Shown here: in pieces, positions 18,217-27,304 of the stretch
How the letters are laid out: every line of letters begins with the position of its first letter
Position numbering within the stretch: the stretch's first letter is position 1
Assembly: GCF_036346295.1 (NCBI RefSeq)
Contig: NZ_CP107819.1
Span: 6,634,001-6,698,000 of the forward strand
DNA from: Streptomyces sp. NBC_00536
GTDB lineage: Bacteria; Actinomycetota; Actinomycetes; Streptomycetales; Streptomycetaceae
Length of the DNA: 64,000 nucleotides
Direction of reading: 5' to 3'
The notes under the pieces: generated by a model
Seen by the model: only the letters and a program-made list of their open reading frames with translations
The model's database searches: none
Told to the model about the DNA's origin: nothing
Position numbers and translations under genes: made by a program

Positions 18217-18307
18217 GCCGGGAAGACTAGGCGCAGCGGGAGCCCGTACGGCGCAGGGACACCCGCGCCGGGCCGGGCACTTCTTCATACGTGCGAAGAT
18301 TTGGGTC
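18217..18307. promoter_or_regulatory. Divergent promoter region DUF3000 / hemE
   Basis: 91 bp must carry both promoters. A short CTTC/GAAG dyad (18282-18297, CTTCATACGTGCGAAG) sits just before the hemE GTG and could be an operator or a -10 region (CATACG). Weak evidence. Confidence 0.3.
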
Positions 18308-19372
18308 GTGAGCGCCAACGAAAGCCCGAAGGGCACGCCGAGTCAGACGTACGATTCCGCCTTCCTGAAGGCCTGCCGCCGTGAGCCGGTGCCGCACACG
18401 CCCGTGTGGTTCATGCGCCAGGCGGGGCGCTCGCTCCCCGAGTACCGCAAGGTCCGCGAGGGCACGCAGATGCTGGAATCCTGCATGCGGCCCGACCTGG
18501 TCACCGAGATCACCATGCAGCCGGTGCGCCGCCACGGCGTCGACGCGGCGATCTTCTTCTCCGACATCGTGGTCCCGCTCAAGGCCATCGGCATCGACCT
18601 CGACATCAAGCCGGGCATCGGCCCGGTCGTCGCCCAGCCGATCCGCCGCCGCGAGGACCTCGCACAGCTGCGCGACCTCACCCCCGAGGACGTCTGGTAC
18701 GTCACCGAGGCGATCGGCATGCTCACGGGTGAACTCGGCGCCACGCCGTTGATCGGTTTCGCCGGTGCGCCTTTCACCCTCGCGAGCTACCTCGTCGAGG
18801 GCGGCCCGTCGAAGAACCACGAGCACACCAAGGCCCTGATGTACGGGGACCCGGAGCTGTGGGCCGACCTCGTCGACCGCCTCGCCGAGATCACCTCCGC
18901 CTTCCTGAAGGTCCAGATCGAGGCCGGCGTCTCCGCGGTCCAGCTCTTCGACTCCTGGGTCGGCGCGCTCGCCCCGGCGGACTACCGCCGCTCGGTGATG
19001 CCCGCGTCCGCCAAGGTCCTGGAGTCCATCGCCTCCTACGGGGTCCCGCGGATCCACTTCGGCGTGGGCACCGGTGAGCTGCTCGGCCTCATGGGCGAGG
19101 CCGGTGCGGACGTCATGGGCGTCGACTACCGGGTCCCGCTCGACGAGGCCGTCCGCCGCGTCGGCCCCGGCAAGGCGCTCCAGGGCAACCTGGACCCGGC
19201 GGTCCTCTTCTCCACCACCGAGGCCGTGGAGGCCAAGACGGACGAGGTCCTCGCCGCCGCGTCCGGCCTGGAGGGCCACATCTTCAACCTCGGCCACGGC
19301 GTCCTCCCGACGACCGACCCCACGGCCCTGACCCGCCTGGTGGACTACGTCCACACGCAGACGCAGCGCTGA
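18308..19372 (+). CDS. hemE: Uroporphyrinogen decarboxylase
   Basis: 354 aa, GTG start. It decarboxylates the four acetate side chains of uroporphyrinogen III to give coproporphyrinogen III. Signatures: [14 protein letters not shown] near residue 35, the catalytic Asp in FFSDIVVP (~85), [17 protein letters not shown], the substrate Tyr region, and the C-terminal FNLGHGVLP. Length is normal. It heads the haem genes of this window; hemG and hemQ follow beyond the oppositely oriented flavin reductase. Confidence 0.97.
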   Translation: MSANESPKGTPSQTYDSAFLKACRREPVPHTPVWFMRQAGRSLPEYRKVREGTQMLESCMRPDLVTEITMQPVRRHGVDAAIFFSDIVVPLKAIGIDLDIKPGIGPVVAQPIRRREDLAQLRDLTPEDVWYVTEAIGMLTGELGATPLIGFAGAPFTLASYLVEGGPSKNHEHTKALMYGDPELWADLVDRLAEITSAFLKVQIEAGVSAVQLFDSWVGALAPADYRRSVMPASAKVLESIASYGVPRIHFGVGTGELLGLMGEAGADVMGVDYRVPLDEAVRRVGPGKALQGNLDPAVLFSTTEAVEAKTDEVLAAASGLEGHIFNLGHGVLPTTDPTALTRLVDYVHTQTQR

Positions 19373-19592
19373 CCCGCCGCTCCCGGGGCTCCGCCCCGGA
19401 CCCCGGTCCTCAAACGCCGGACGGGCTGAAAGATGCCCTCAATCGCCGGGCGGGCTGGTAATTGGCGCAGCCAATTCCAGCCCCGCCAGGGGGTACCTCC
19501 CAGCGGTAGCTGGGGGAGTTTGAGGCGCGGGTCCGGGCAGAGCCCGGGGAACGGTGGAAGGGCGGGTAGGGGACCAGCCCCGCAGGGCCCGG
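19373..19592. repeat. Composite intergenic repeat block
   Basis: Between the convergent hemE and reductase genes lie several Streptomyces-type dispersed elements: CTCAAACGCCGGACGGGCTG (19411-19430), a hairpin around 19453-19482 (arms ending AATTGGC / GCCAATT), a 30-bp palindromic unit at 19489-19518 matching 29/30 (reverse strand) a unit inside the MITE at 46810-46839, then GTTTGAGGCGCGG. Probable terminators or REP-like elements. Confidence 0.7.
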
Positions 19593-20978
19593 TCAGATCC
19601 CCGCGGCCCGCACCGCGGACACGGCCTTGCGCGCCGCCACGAGCACCGGATCCCACACGGGAGAGAACGGCGGGGCGTACCCCAGGTCCAGCGAGACCAC
19701 CTGCTCCACCGTCATACCGGCCGTCAAGGCCACCGCCGCGATGTCCACCCGCTTCGCGGCCCCCGCCCCGCCCACGATCTGGACCCCCAGCAGCCGCCCC
19801 GTCCGCTGCTCGGCCAGCATCTTGACCGTCATCTCCGCCGCCCCCGGGTAGTACCCGGCCGTGTTCGTCGAGCGGATCGTCGAGGTCACGAACCGCAGCC
19901 CGACCTCCCGCGCGTCCCGCTCCCGCAGCCCCGTGCGGGCGATCTCCAGGTCGCACACCTTGCTCACGGCCGTCCCCACCACCCCGGGGAAGGTCGCGTA
20001 GCCGCCGCCCACGCCCGAGCCGATCACCTGGCCGTGCTTGTTGGCGTGCGTGCCCAGCGGGATGTGCCGGGTGCGGCCCGAGACCAGGTCGTGGACCTCC
20101 ACGCAGTCTCCGCCGGCCCAGATGTCCTCGTGCCCCCGGACCCGCATCGACAGGTCCGTCAGCAGCCCGCCCGACTCCCCGAGCGGCAGTCCGGCCGCCC
20201 GGGCCAGCGCGGTCCGCGGCTCCACGCCGATGCCGAGGACCACCACGTCCGCCGGGTACTCGTCGCCCGCCGCCGTCGCCACGGCCCGGGCCCGGCCCTC
20301 GTCGTCGGTGAGGATCTTCGTCACCTCGGCCCCCGACACCGTGCGGATCCCCATCGCGTTCATCGCCCGGTGCACCAGGCCGCCCATGTCCGGGTCCAGG
20401 GTGGCCATCGGCTGCGCGCCGCGGTGCAGGACGGTCACCTCGTAGCCCCGCAGGACCAGGGCCTCCGCCATCTCGACCCCGATGTAGCCCGCGCCGACCA
20501 CCACCGCGCGGCGTACGTCCGTACGCTCCAGCGTGTCCATCAGGCGCTGTCCGTCGTCCAGGGACTGGACGCCGTGCACCCCGTGGGCGCCGATCCCGGG
20601 GAGCTTCGGGCGGACCGGGCGGGCGCCGGTGGCCAGGACGAGGCGGTCGTAGCCGGTCCAGGATTCGGACCCGGAGTCCAGATCGCGGGCGCGGACCCGT
20701 CGGCCCTGCACGTCCAGTTCCAGCACCTCGGTCCGGGTGCGCAGGTCGATCCCGCGCGCCCGGTGCTCCTCGGGGGTGCGGGCGATCAGCTCGTCCCGTC
20801 CGGAGACGGCCCCGCCGATCCAGTACGGGATCCCGCAGGCGGAGTACGAGGTGAAGTGCGACCGCTCGAAGGCGACGATCTCCAGCTCCGCCGGGCCCTT
20901 GAGCCGCCGGGCCTGCGAGGCGGCGGACATCCCCGCCGCGTCCCCGCCGACCACCACCAGTCGTTCCGTCGCCGCCAT
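19593..20978 (-). CDS. FAD-dependent pyridine nucleotide-disulfide reductase, CoA-disulfide reductase type
   Basis: 461 aa. FAD-binding VVVGGDAAGMSAASQA at the N-terminus. The single redox Cys in SYSACGIPYW (~48) is typical of CoA-disulfide reductase/NADH oxidase relatives. NAD(P)-binding VVVGAGYIGVEMAE is near 160, then WAGGDCVEV, and a C-terminal dimerisation domain with GYAPPFSPVWDP. It probably reduces CoA disulfide, polysulfide or another low-molecular-weight disulfide with NAD(P)H. It is placed antiparallel between hemE and hemG, so it is not part of a haem operon. Confidence 0.9.
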   Translation of the reverse strand: MAATERLVVVGGDAAGMSAASQARRLKGPAELEIVAFERSHFTSYSACGIPYWIGGAVSGRDELIARTPEEHRARGIDLRTRTEVLELDVQGRRVRARDLDSGSESWTGYDRLVLATGARPVRPKLPGIGAHGVHGVQSLDDGQRLMDTLERTDVRRAVVVGAGYIGVEMAEALVLRGYEVTVLHRGAQPMATLDPDMGGLVHRAMNAMGIRTVSGAEVTKILTDDEGRARAVATAAGDEYPADVVVLGIGVEPRTALARAAGLPLGESGGLLTDLSMRVRGHEDIWAGGDCVEVHDLVSGRTRHIPLGTHANKHGQVIGSGVGGGYATFPGVVGTAVSKVCDLEIARTGLRERDAREVGLRFVTSTIRSTNTAGYYPGAAEMTVKMLAEQRTGRLLGVQIVGGAGAAKRVDIAAVALTAGMTVEQVVSLDLGYAPPFSPVWDPVLVAARKAVSAVRAAGI

Positions 20979-21034
20979 CGTCCCTACCGTCCCTCCGCCG
21001 CCTTGCAGGTCGGGAACACGCTACGGGCGAACGG

Positions 21035-21115
21035 GCGTTCAGTCGGCCACTTTCAGCCCCGCCGGCGTTTGAGGCGCGGGGTCCGGGGCGGAGCCCCGGG
21101 AGGGTCGGCCCCGGG
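21035..21115. repeat. Dispersed GCCGGCGTTTGAG repeat
   Basis: Intergenic copy of the Streptomyces repeat: TTCAGCCCCGCCGGCGTTTGAGG from 21053 continuing into GGGGTCCGGGGCGGAGCCCCGG, a GC-rich hairpin. It lies upstream of hemG. Related copies are at 19411 and 58623-58730. It may act as a transcription block between neighbouring units. Confidence 0.6.
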
Positions 21116-21186
21116 CCGGTCCCGATGAGGTCAGGGTCCGGCGCCGGTGATCGGTCTGAGACGATGTGTCCATGCAGGAAGCGGAC

Positions 21187-22692
21187 ATGAGTGCGGACGG
21201 GCGCGGCGGCCCCGGTCCCGGGACCCCCGGCCGGGCCGGCCACGCGGTGGTCATCGGCGGCGGCATCGCCGGACTCGCGGCGGCCCACCGGCTGCTCGCC
21301 GCCGGCGCGCGGGTGACCGTACTGGAGGCCGGAGCGCGGCTCGGCGGCAAGCTGTACGCCGGGGAACTCGCCGGGCTCCCCGTCGACCTCGGCGCCGAAT
21401 CCGTGCTCGCCCGCCGCCCCGAAGCCGTGGACCTGGCCCGCGCGGTCGGTCTCGGCGACGCCTTGCAGGCACCCGCCACCGCCACCGCCGCCCTGTGGAC
21501 CCGCGGCGCCTTGCGCCCCATGCCGCGCGGCCACGTGATGGGCGTCCCCGGCGACCTGAACCCGCTCGCCGCCTCCGGCGTGCTCTCCGCCGAGGGCCTC
21601 GCCCGGATCTCCGCCGACGCCGACCTCCCGCGCACCGAGACGGGCGAGGACGTGGCCGTCGGCGCGTACGTCGCCGCCCGGCTGGGCCGCGAGGTCGTGG
21701 ACCGGCTGGTCGAACCGCTGCTCGGCGGGGTCTACGCCGGTGACGCCTACCGGATCTCGATGCGCGCCGCCGTACCGCAGCTCTTCGAGGCCGCCCGGTC
21801 CCACCGCTCGCTCGGCGAGGGCGTACGGGAGATCCAGCGCCGGGCCGCCGAGCGGCCGCAGGACACCGGACCCGTCTTCGCGGGCATCGAGGGCGGCATC
21901 GGCCGCCTCCCGCTCGCCGTCGCCGACGCCTGCCGGGCCGCCGGAGCCCGGATCCTGACCGGAGCCCCGGTGCGTGAACTGCTGCGTACGGACGCGGGCT
22001 GGCGCGTGGTGACCGGCGGCCCCGGCGGCGATCCGGCCGAGGTCATCGAGGCCGACGCCGTGGTCCTCGCCACCCCCGCGGGCCCCGCGGCCGGGCTGCT
22101 GGAGCGCCTCGCGCCCGCGGCCGCCTCCGAGCTGCGCGGGGTCGACTACGCCTCGATGGCGCTGGTCACCCTGGCCTTCCGGCGCTCCGACCTGCCGCCG
22201 GACCTGGCGGGCAGCGGCTTCCTGGTGCCGCCGGTGGACGGCCGCACCATCAAGGCCTCGACCTTCTCCAGCAACAAGTGGGCCTGGTCGGGCGCCGACC
22301 CGGACCTGTTCCTGCTGCGCACCTCGGTGGGCCGGCACGGCGACGAGGCGGTCCTGGAGCGGGAGGACGCCGAGCTGGTCGACGTCTCGCTGACGGACCT
22401 CGGCGCGGCCGTGGGGCTGGCCGCCCGCCCGGTGGCCTCGGCCGTCACCCGCTGGACCGGCGGACTGCCGCAGTACCCGGTCGGCCACCTGGACCGGGTC
22501 GCCCGGATCCGGACGGCCGTCGCGGCCCTGCCCGGGCTCGCGGTCTGCGGTGCGCTGTACGACGGCGTGGGCATCCCCGCGTGCGTCGCGAGCGCCCACC
22601 GGGCCGCCGATGCGGTGGCCGCGGCGCTGTCCGCGGCGGGCTCCGCTCCGGGCTCCGCGAGCGCGTTCGGCACCCCAGGCACAGAGCACTGA
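21187..22692 (+). CDS. hemG: Coproporphyrinogen/protoporphyrinogen III oxidase (HemY type)
   Basis: 501 aa from ATG 21187, chosen for AGGAAG 6 bases upstream; a GTG at 21166 and an ATG at 21172 are alternatives. FAD-dependent oxidase of the flavin amine oxidase fold: [16 protein letters not shown] near residue 20, [23 protein letters not shown], and C-terminal [11 protein letters not shown] and [11 protein letters not shown]. In Actinobacteria this enzyme oxidises coproporphyrinogen III to coproporphyrin III (also named CgoX). It is followed 23 bases later by hemQ in the same direction, the next-but-one step of the pathway. Confidence 0.93.
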   Translation: MSADGRGGPGPGTPGRAGHAVVIGGGIAGLAAAHRLLAAGARVTVLEAGARLGGKLYAGELAGLPVDLGAESVLARRPEAVDLARAVGLGDALQAPATATAALWTRGALRPMPRGHVMGVPGDLNPLAASGVLSAEGLARISADADLPRTETGEDVAVGAYVAARLGREVVDRLVEPLLGGVYAGDAYRISMRAAVPQLFEAARSHRSLGEGVREIQRRAAERPQDTGPVFAGIEGGIGRLPLAVADACRAAGARILTGAPVRELLRTDAGWRVVTGGPGGDPAEVIEADAVVLATPAGPAAGLLERLAPAAASELRGVDYASMALVTLAFRRSDLPPDLAGSGFLVPPVDGRTIKASTFSSNKWAWSGADPDLFLLRTSVGRHGDEAVLEREDAELVDVSLTDLGAAVGLAARPVASAVTRWTGGLPQYPVGHLDRVARIRTAVAALPGLAVCGALYDGVGIPACVASAHRAADAVAAALSAAGSAPGSASAFGTPGTEH

Positions 22693-22715
22693 TCAGGACA
22701 CGGGACAATAGGCAC

Positions 22716-23429
22716 ATGACTGCACCAGAGAAGATTCCCAACGCGGGGAAGAAGGCCAAGGACCTCAACGAGGTCATTCGCTACACCCTGTGGTCCGTCT
22801 TCAAGCTGAAGGACGTCCTGCCTGAGGACCGCGCCGGTTACGCCGACGAGGTCCAGGAGCTGTTCGACCAGCTCGCCGCGAAGGACATCACCGTCCGCGG
22901 CAGCTACGACGTCTCCGGCCTGCGCGCCGACGCGGACATCATGATCTGGTGGCACGCCGAGACCTCGGACGAGCTGCAGAGCGCCTACAACCTGTTCCGC
23001 CGCACCAAGCTGGGCCGCGCGCTGGAGCCGGTGTGGTCGAACATGGCCCTGCACCGCCCGGCCGAGTTCAACAAGTCGCACATCCCGGCCTTCCTGGCCG
23101 ACGAGAACCCGCGCGACTACGTCAGCGTGTACCCCTTCGTACGCAGCTACGACTGGTACCTGCTGCCCGACGAGGACCGCCGCCGCATGCTCAAGGACCA
23201 CGGCATGATGGCCCGCGGCTACCCGGACGTGCGTGCCAACACCGTCGCGTCCTTCTCGCTGGGCGACTACGAGTGGCTGCTGGCCTTCGAGGCCGACGAG
23301 CTGTACCGCATCGTCGACCTCATGCGTCACCTGCGCGCCTCCGAGGCCCGTATGCACGTCCGTGAAGAAGTCCCCTTCTACACAGGACGCCGCAAGTCCG
23401 TCGCCGATCTGGTGGCCGGGCTCGCCTGA
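22716..23429 (+). CDS. hemQ: Coproheme decarboxylase
   Basis: 237 aa. Member of the chlorite dismutase-like family. It converts coproheme to haem b using hydrogen peroxide, the last step of the coproporphyrin-dependent route (also called ChdC). Conserved parts: [57 protein letters not shown] with the probable catalytic Tyr, and [22 protein letters not shown] with the probable haem-ligand His. It is directly downstream of hemG and probably co-transcribed. Ferrochelatase is not in this window. Confidence 0.95.
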   Translation: MTAPEKIPNAGKKAKDLNEVIRYTLWSVFKLKDVLPEDRAGYADEVQELFDQLAAKDITVRGSYDVSGLRADADIMIWWHAETSDELQSAYNLFRRTKLGRALEPVWSNMALHRPAEFNKSHIPAFLADENPRDYVSVYPFVRSYDWYLLPDEDRRRMLKDHGMMARGYPDVRANTVASFSLGDYEWLLAFEADELYRIVDLMRHLRASEARMHVREEVPFYTGRRKSVADLVAGLA

Positions 23430-23542
23430 TACCTCCCCTGGGGGGAAGGACCGGAAGACCGCGTGTTCAGACCGACGCGGGCTTCCGGGGATCGGGAGGC
23501 CATGCCCCCGAATCGACGCAGCCGGAGATCCCGCCCGGAAGT

Positions 23543-25273
23543 TCAGACGACTGGCGGCAGCGGCACCCTGCGGGTGCCCGCTGCCCGGTCGTCCAGCGAC
23601 ACCGGTGCGGGCTCCGGATGCGGCGCACACATGACATACCGTCCCGGCGTGTCACCTGTCAGCAGATACCGCTCCACATGCCGGTCCACGCAGTCGTTGC
23701 GTCCGCCGACCACGCCGTGCGTACCGGCCCCCGCCTCCGTGACCAGCGAGGCCTGCGGGCCGAGCCGCCGCTGGAGCTCCAGCGCCCCCGGATAGGGGGT
23801 CGCCCCGTCCCGCTCCGCGGCCACCACGAGCGTCCGGGGCAGCGCCACGGCCCCCGCGCCGCCCTCGCCCACACCCTGGCCCATGCCCATGCCCTCGCCC
23901 ACCGCCACCGGACGCTGCCGGTGTCCGGCCGCCGGCCAGGAGGCGCAGGGCAGGTTCAGGAAGGCGTTCGGCCAGGTCTCGAAGGGGGCGGTCCGGGCCA
24001 GTTCGGTGTTGTCGCGGTCCCAGGTCGCCCAGTCCGCGGGCCAGGGCGCGTCGTTGCACAGCACCGCCGTGTAGACCGCCCGCGCGTTCTCGTATCCGGC
24101 GGCCGCCGCCGGGTCCGGCCCCGCCTGCTCGGTCAGCGGCCCCGGATCGCCGCGCAGGTAGGCGCTGAGCGCTGCCGCCCGCCGCGGCCAGACGTCGTCG
24201 TAGTAGGCGGCCTTGAGGTACGCCGCCTGCAGCTCACCGGTGCCGACCACGCCGCCCGCGGGCGTACGGGCCACCCCCGCCCGGACCTTCTCGTAGCTCG
24301 CGCGGACCGCCTCGGCCGTGCGGCCCAGCCCGTAGACGTCGTGGTGGCGGGCCGCCCAGGCGCGGAAGTCGGCCCAGCGCCGCTCGAACGCCGGTGACTG
24401 GTCGAGGTTGTTGCGGTACCAGATCCGCCGCGGATCCGGATTGACCGCCGAGTCGAAGACCACCCGGCGCACCTGCCGCGGGTACAGCGTCGCGTAGACC
24501 GCGCCGAGGTAGGTCCCGTACGACGCCCCCAGGAAGTTCAGCCGCTCGTCGCCGAGCGCGGCGCGCAGCACGTACAGGTCCCGGACGTTGTCGAGGGTCG
24601 TGTAGTGCGCCAGCGCCGCGCCCGCCCGGCGCGCGCAGCCCCGCGCGTACTCCCGGGCCGCCGCGATCCGCTGCTCCTTGTACGCCGTGGAGGGCCGGTC
24701 CGGGACCTGGGTGGGCCCCGCGGGCCGGGCGGCCGGGTCCTGGCAGGAGAGCGGCGCCGAGCGGCCCACCCCGCGCGGGGCATAGCCGACCAGGTCGTAG
24801 GCGGCGGCGACGCGCCGCCACTCGGGCAGGTCGGCGACCAGCGGGAAGTACATGCCGGAGGCGCCGGGCCCGCCCGGGTTGTACACGAGGGAGCCCTGCC
24901 GGGCCGTCCGGTCGCCGGTGGCGGTGACCCGGCTGACGGTCAGGGAGATCTGCGGGCCGTCGGGACGGGCGTAGTCGAGCGGTACGCGCAGCACGGCGCA
25001 GCGCACGGGGTCCGCCAGCCCCTCGCTCGCGGGGCAGGCGCCGAAGCGGGGGCGGTGCAGGGCGGCCCGGCGGGCGGCGGTCTCGGCCCCGAGGCGCCGG
25101 GCGCGCTCGGCGGGCGTCTCCGATGGGGGCCGGGGCTCCGGTGCGGTACGGGCCCGGCCGGACGGGGCCGTGGCGTCCGGGCCGTCGGCGGCCCGGGCGG
25201 GGGCCGTCGGGGCGCACAGGGCGAAGGAGAGGAGCGCCGCGGTGGCTCCGTAGCGGGTGAGCGTCGTCCGCAT
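23543..25273 (-). CDS. Secreted alpha/beta hydrolase, tripeptidyl aminopeptidase-like (S33)
   Basis: 576 aa. A Sec signal peptide occupies residues 1-~28 (MRTTLTRYG, hydrophobic core, APARA). The S33 catalytic domain has LVYNPGGPGASG (oxyanion), the nucleophile in LGASYGTYLGAVYA (~245), and late Asp (AERDGATPY) and His (GTHGVV) near the C-terminal TAP-like region (CVDRHVERYLLTG). It releases N-terminal peptides or amino acids outside the cell. An insert rich in Gly/Met (GEGMGMGQGVGEGG) lies in the C-terminal third. It is convergent with hemQ. Confidence 0.9.
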   Translation of the reverse strand: MRTTLTRYGATAALLSFALCAPTAPARAADGPDATAPSGRARTAPEPRPPSETPAERARRLGAETAARRAALHRPRFGACPASEGLADPVRCAVLRVPLDYARPDGPQISLTVSRVTATGDRTARQGSLVYNPGGPGASGMYFPLVADLPEWRRVAAAYDLVGYAPRGVGRSAPLSCQDPAARPAGPTQVPDRPSTAYKEQRIAAAREYARGCARRAGAALAHYTTLDNVRDLYVLRAALGDERLNFLGASYGTYLGAVYATLYPRQVRRVVFDSAVNPDPRRIWYRNNLDQSPAFERRWADFRAWAARHHDVYGLGRTAEAVRASYEKVRAGVARTPAGGVVGTGELQAAYLKAAYYDDVWPRRAAALSAYLRGDPGPLTEQAGPDPAAAAGYENARAVYTAVLCNDAPWPADWATWDRDNTELARTAPFETWPNAFLNLPCASWPAAGHRQRPVAVGEGMGMGQGVGEGGAGAVALPRTLVVAAERDGATPYPGALELQRRLGPQASLVTEAGAGTHGVVGGRNDCVDRHVERYLLTGDTPGRYVMCAPHPEPAPVSLDDRAAGTRRVPLPPVV

Positions 25274-25355
25274 GGCGGCCCCTGTCGTCTCATCGGATCA
25301 GCCGATGGGACGACAGGGTGGCGCGCTTGTACAGGATCACCGCCGCATGTCGCGC

Positions 25356-26141
25356 TCAGTACCCCCGTTGCCGCGGGACCGTCCCCCGATTGCCGCAGGA
25401 CATCGCGGCCCGCAGGTCCGGATCCCCGACGGCGCGCACCCCGCGCACCGCTATGGCGGCCAGCGGTTCGCTGCGCCCGCGCTCGCGGTCCAGGGCCGTC
25501 AGCAGCCGCTGGCCGGCGGGGGAGGCCCAGGAGGAGTACGGGTGGGACTCGAAGCGGGCGATGCCCAGGCAGCCCAGGGTGAGGATGAGCGGCAGGGCGA
25601 ACCAGCACAGGACGAGGGTGGGCGTGGTGCCGCCGGTGGGCACCGCGAAGGAGGCCGCGGCCAGCGCGACGGTCAGCGCGCTGGCCCCGCGGACCGCGTC
25701 GACCCCCGCGCTGATCCCCGCCCGGGCGTCCTCGGGCACGGCCAGGCCCGCCGCGCCGAGCCGGTCGGCGAGCGCCCGTACGGCCTCGTCCCCGGCCGCG
25801 GCGGTACGGACGGACTCCACCGGTGACTGCCCGTCGGGCCCGAACGCGCCGAGCACCGAGCGCTCCAGCGGATCACGGCCGACCGGGTCCAGGACCGTCG
25901 CCCACCCGGTGTGGGTCAGCAGCAGGCGCCGCTGGCGCTCCATCGAGAGCAGCGTCAGCTCGGCGACCCGCCGGGGACCGCCCGCCAGGTAGGCGGCCTC
26001 GTACAGGTTCAGCTCGTCGTAGTGGTGCGCGGTGGCGCCGCCGGGGGCGGGCTCCGCGCCGTCGGACGCGGCTCTCAGCAGGCGGGCGCACGACAGCAGC
26101 GCCCCGGCCCAGGCCGTCAGCAGGAACAGGACCCAGAACAT
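25356..26141 (-). CDS. TIGR04222 domain membrane protein without Cys tail
   Basis: 261 aa. One N-terminal membrane helix (MFWVLFLLTAWAGALLSC), the TIGR04222 motif LYEAAYLAGGPRRVAELTLLSMERQRRL, then two hydrophobic segments (~155-195). It ends just past the shared domain boundary (GVRAVGDPDLRAAMSC) with a short basic tail. Its paralogue immediately upstream continues at this point into a long Cys repeat. Function is unknown. It is the third gene of the leftward DUF692-TIGR04222-TIGR04222 set, 80 bases after its paralogue. Confidence 0.85.
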   Translation of the reverse strand: MFWVLFLLTAWAGALLSCARLLRAASDGAEPAPGGATAHHYDELNLYEAAYLAGGPRRVAELTLLSMERQRRLLLTHTGWATVLDPVGRDPLERSVLGAFGPDGQSPVESVRTAAAGDEAVRALADRLGAAGLAVPEDARAGISAGVDAVRGASALTVALAAASFAVPTGGTTPTLVLCWFALPLILTLGCLGIARFESHPYSSWASPAGQRLLTALDRERGRSEPLAAIAVRGVRAVGDPDLRAAMSCGNRGTVPRQRGY

Positions 26142-26173
26142 GGCCAGATTCCTACAGGATGCTGAAGCTCCTG

Positions 26174-26226
26174 GGGAGCGGTCAGGAGAAGTCGGGAGCG
26201 GTCAGGACCGGTCGGGAGCGCTCAGG
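26174..26226 (-). repeat. 20-bp tandem repeat in gap after Cys-tail gene
   Basis: Nearly three copies with a 20-bp period (units begin at 26174, 26194 and 26214; core GGGAGCGGTCAGGA). The last copy includes the stop codon of the Cys-tailed gene. It fills most of the 80-bp gap between the two TIGR04222 genes. Slippage product or regulatory spacer; unknown. Confidence 0.65.
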
Positions 26227-27304
26227 TGCTGCTGGAGCAGCTGGAACCTGACGAACTGCCGCAACTCGAACCGCTCGAACAGCTGGAGGAACTCCCGCAG
26301 CTGCTCCCCGAGGAACCGCAACTCGATCCCGTGGAACCGCACGAGGAGCCGGACGATCCGCACGAGGAGCCGGACGATCCCGACGAGGCGCAGCTGGAAC
26401 CGGAGCTTCCGCCGCAGCCGCTCGCTCCGCCGCCGTCGCTCCCGGCGCACCACACGACGGGCAGGATGTCGGCGGAAGCCCCGGCGGACGCGTGGGAGCC
26501 GGTCGCGTCGTGCGCGCCGTGGGAGGCGCGGGGCGCGGTGGCGCGGGCGGCGCCGAGCCGGGCGGCGGGCAGCAACTGCGCCCGCAGGTACGGGTCCCGG
26601 ACGCCGGCCAGTCCGAACAGCGCGGCCTGCACCTGTGCGCTCTGGTCACCCGCGTGCAGGGCCCGGATCTCGTTCAGCGCCTGGCGCCCGCCCGCGGTGA
26701 TCCGGCCCAGCCCCCGGGCGGCGCCCACCCCGCCCGCCACCGCGCCGCCCAGCAGCACGGGGAACACCATGGCGATGAAGGGCAGCTGGAAGCCGAGGGG
26801 CCCGGGACGCGCGAACTGCAGCACCGTGAGCGCGATCGCCAGCGGGAAGCCGAGCACGCAGACGACGGCCTGGATCTTCCCCCAGCGCCGCCACAGCCGG
26901 CCGGTGCCGGGCAGCGCGATGAGCCCGCGGTCGGCCAGTACGTCGCCGGTCTCCTGGACGGCCGGGTCCCGCATCGCCGCGAGCCGCAGCAGGTGCAGGG
27001 CCCCCGAGGGCGCCGTGGAGTGGGCCTGGAGCACCGCCCGTTCGGCGGGGTCGTGGGCCCGGACCCCGGGCAGCGCGTGGACGATGCCCGGACCGCCGAT
27101 GACGAGGCGGCCGTCGCAGAGCAGCGAGACCAGCGCGGCGTCGACGACCCGCCCGGGACCGCCGGAGAGGAAGGCGGCCTCGGAGAGGTCGTGCAGCCGG
27201 GGCAGCGGACCGGCCGGGCGGGTCCGGAAGCGCCGGATCCCCACGTGCAGGGCGATGGAGGAGGCGAGGACGGCCACCCACACGAGGACGGCGAGCGTGT
27301 TCAT
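26222..27304 (-). CDS. TIGR04222 domain membrane protein with Ser/Gly/Cys repeat tail
   Basis: 360 aa. ATG 27304 overlaps the DUF692 stop (ATGA). It has an N-terminal helix (~3-20), the TIGR04222 motif [28 protein letters not shown], and a hydrophobic hairpin (~140-185). From about residue 285 the protein is almost only Ser, Gly and Cys: ten Cys in the last ~80 residues, several at a strict 7-residue period (CGSSGSS). Such low-complexity Cys tails are a known oddity of the family. The coupling to DUF692, whose relatives oxidise Cys in peptides, suggests the tail is a modification substrate. No direct proof exists in the sequence. Confidence 0.87.
   Translation of the reverse strand: MNTLAVLVWVAVLASSIALHVGIRRFRTRPAGPLPRLHDLSEAAFLSGGPGRVVDAALVSLLCDGRLVIGGPGIVHALPGVRAHDPAERAVLQAHSTAPSGALHLLRLAAMRDPAVQETGDVLADRGLIALPGTGRLWRRWGKIQAVVCVLGFPLAIALTVLQFARPGPLGFQLPFIAMVFPVLLGGAVAGGVGAARGLGRITAGGRQALNEIRALHAGDQSAQVQAALFGLAGVRDPYLRAQLLPAARLGAARATAPRASHGAHDATGSHASAGASADILPVVWCAGSDGGGASGCGGSSGSSCASSGSSGSSCGSSGSSCGSTGSSCGSSGSSCGSSSSCSSGSSCGSSSGSSCSSST

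Noticed and set aside
19345..22689. Open frame of over 1000 codons on the minus strand opposite hemG
   Set aside because: It runs across hemG, an intergenic repeat and the reductase in another frame; composition is Gly/Arg/Ala-rich with no domain.
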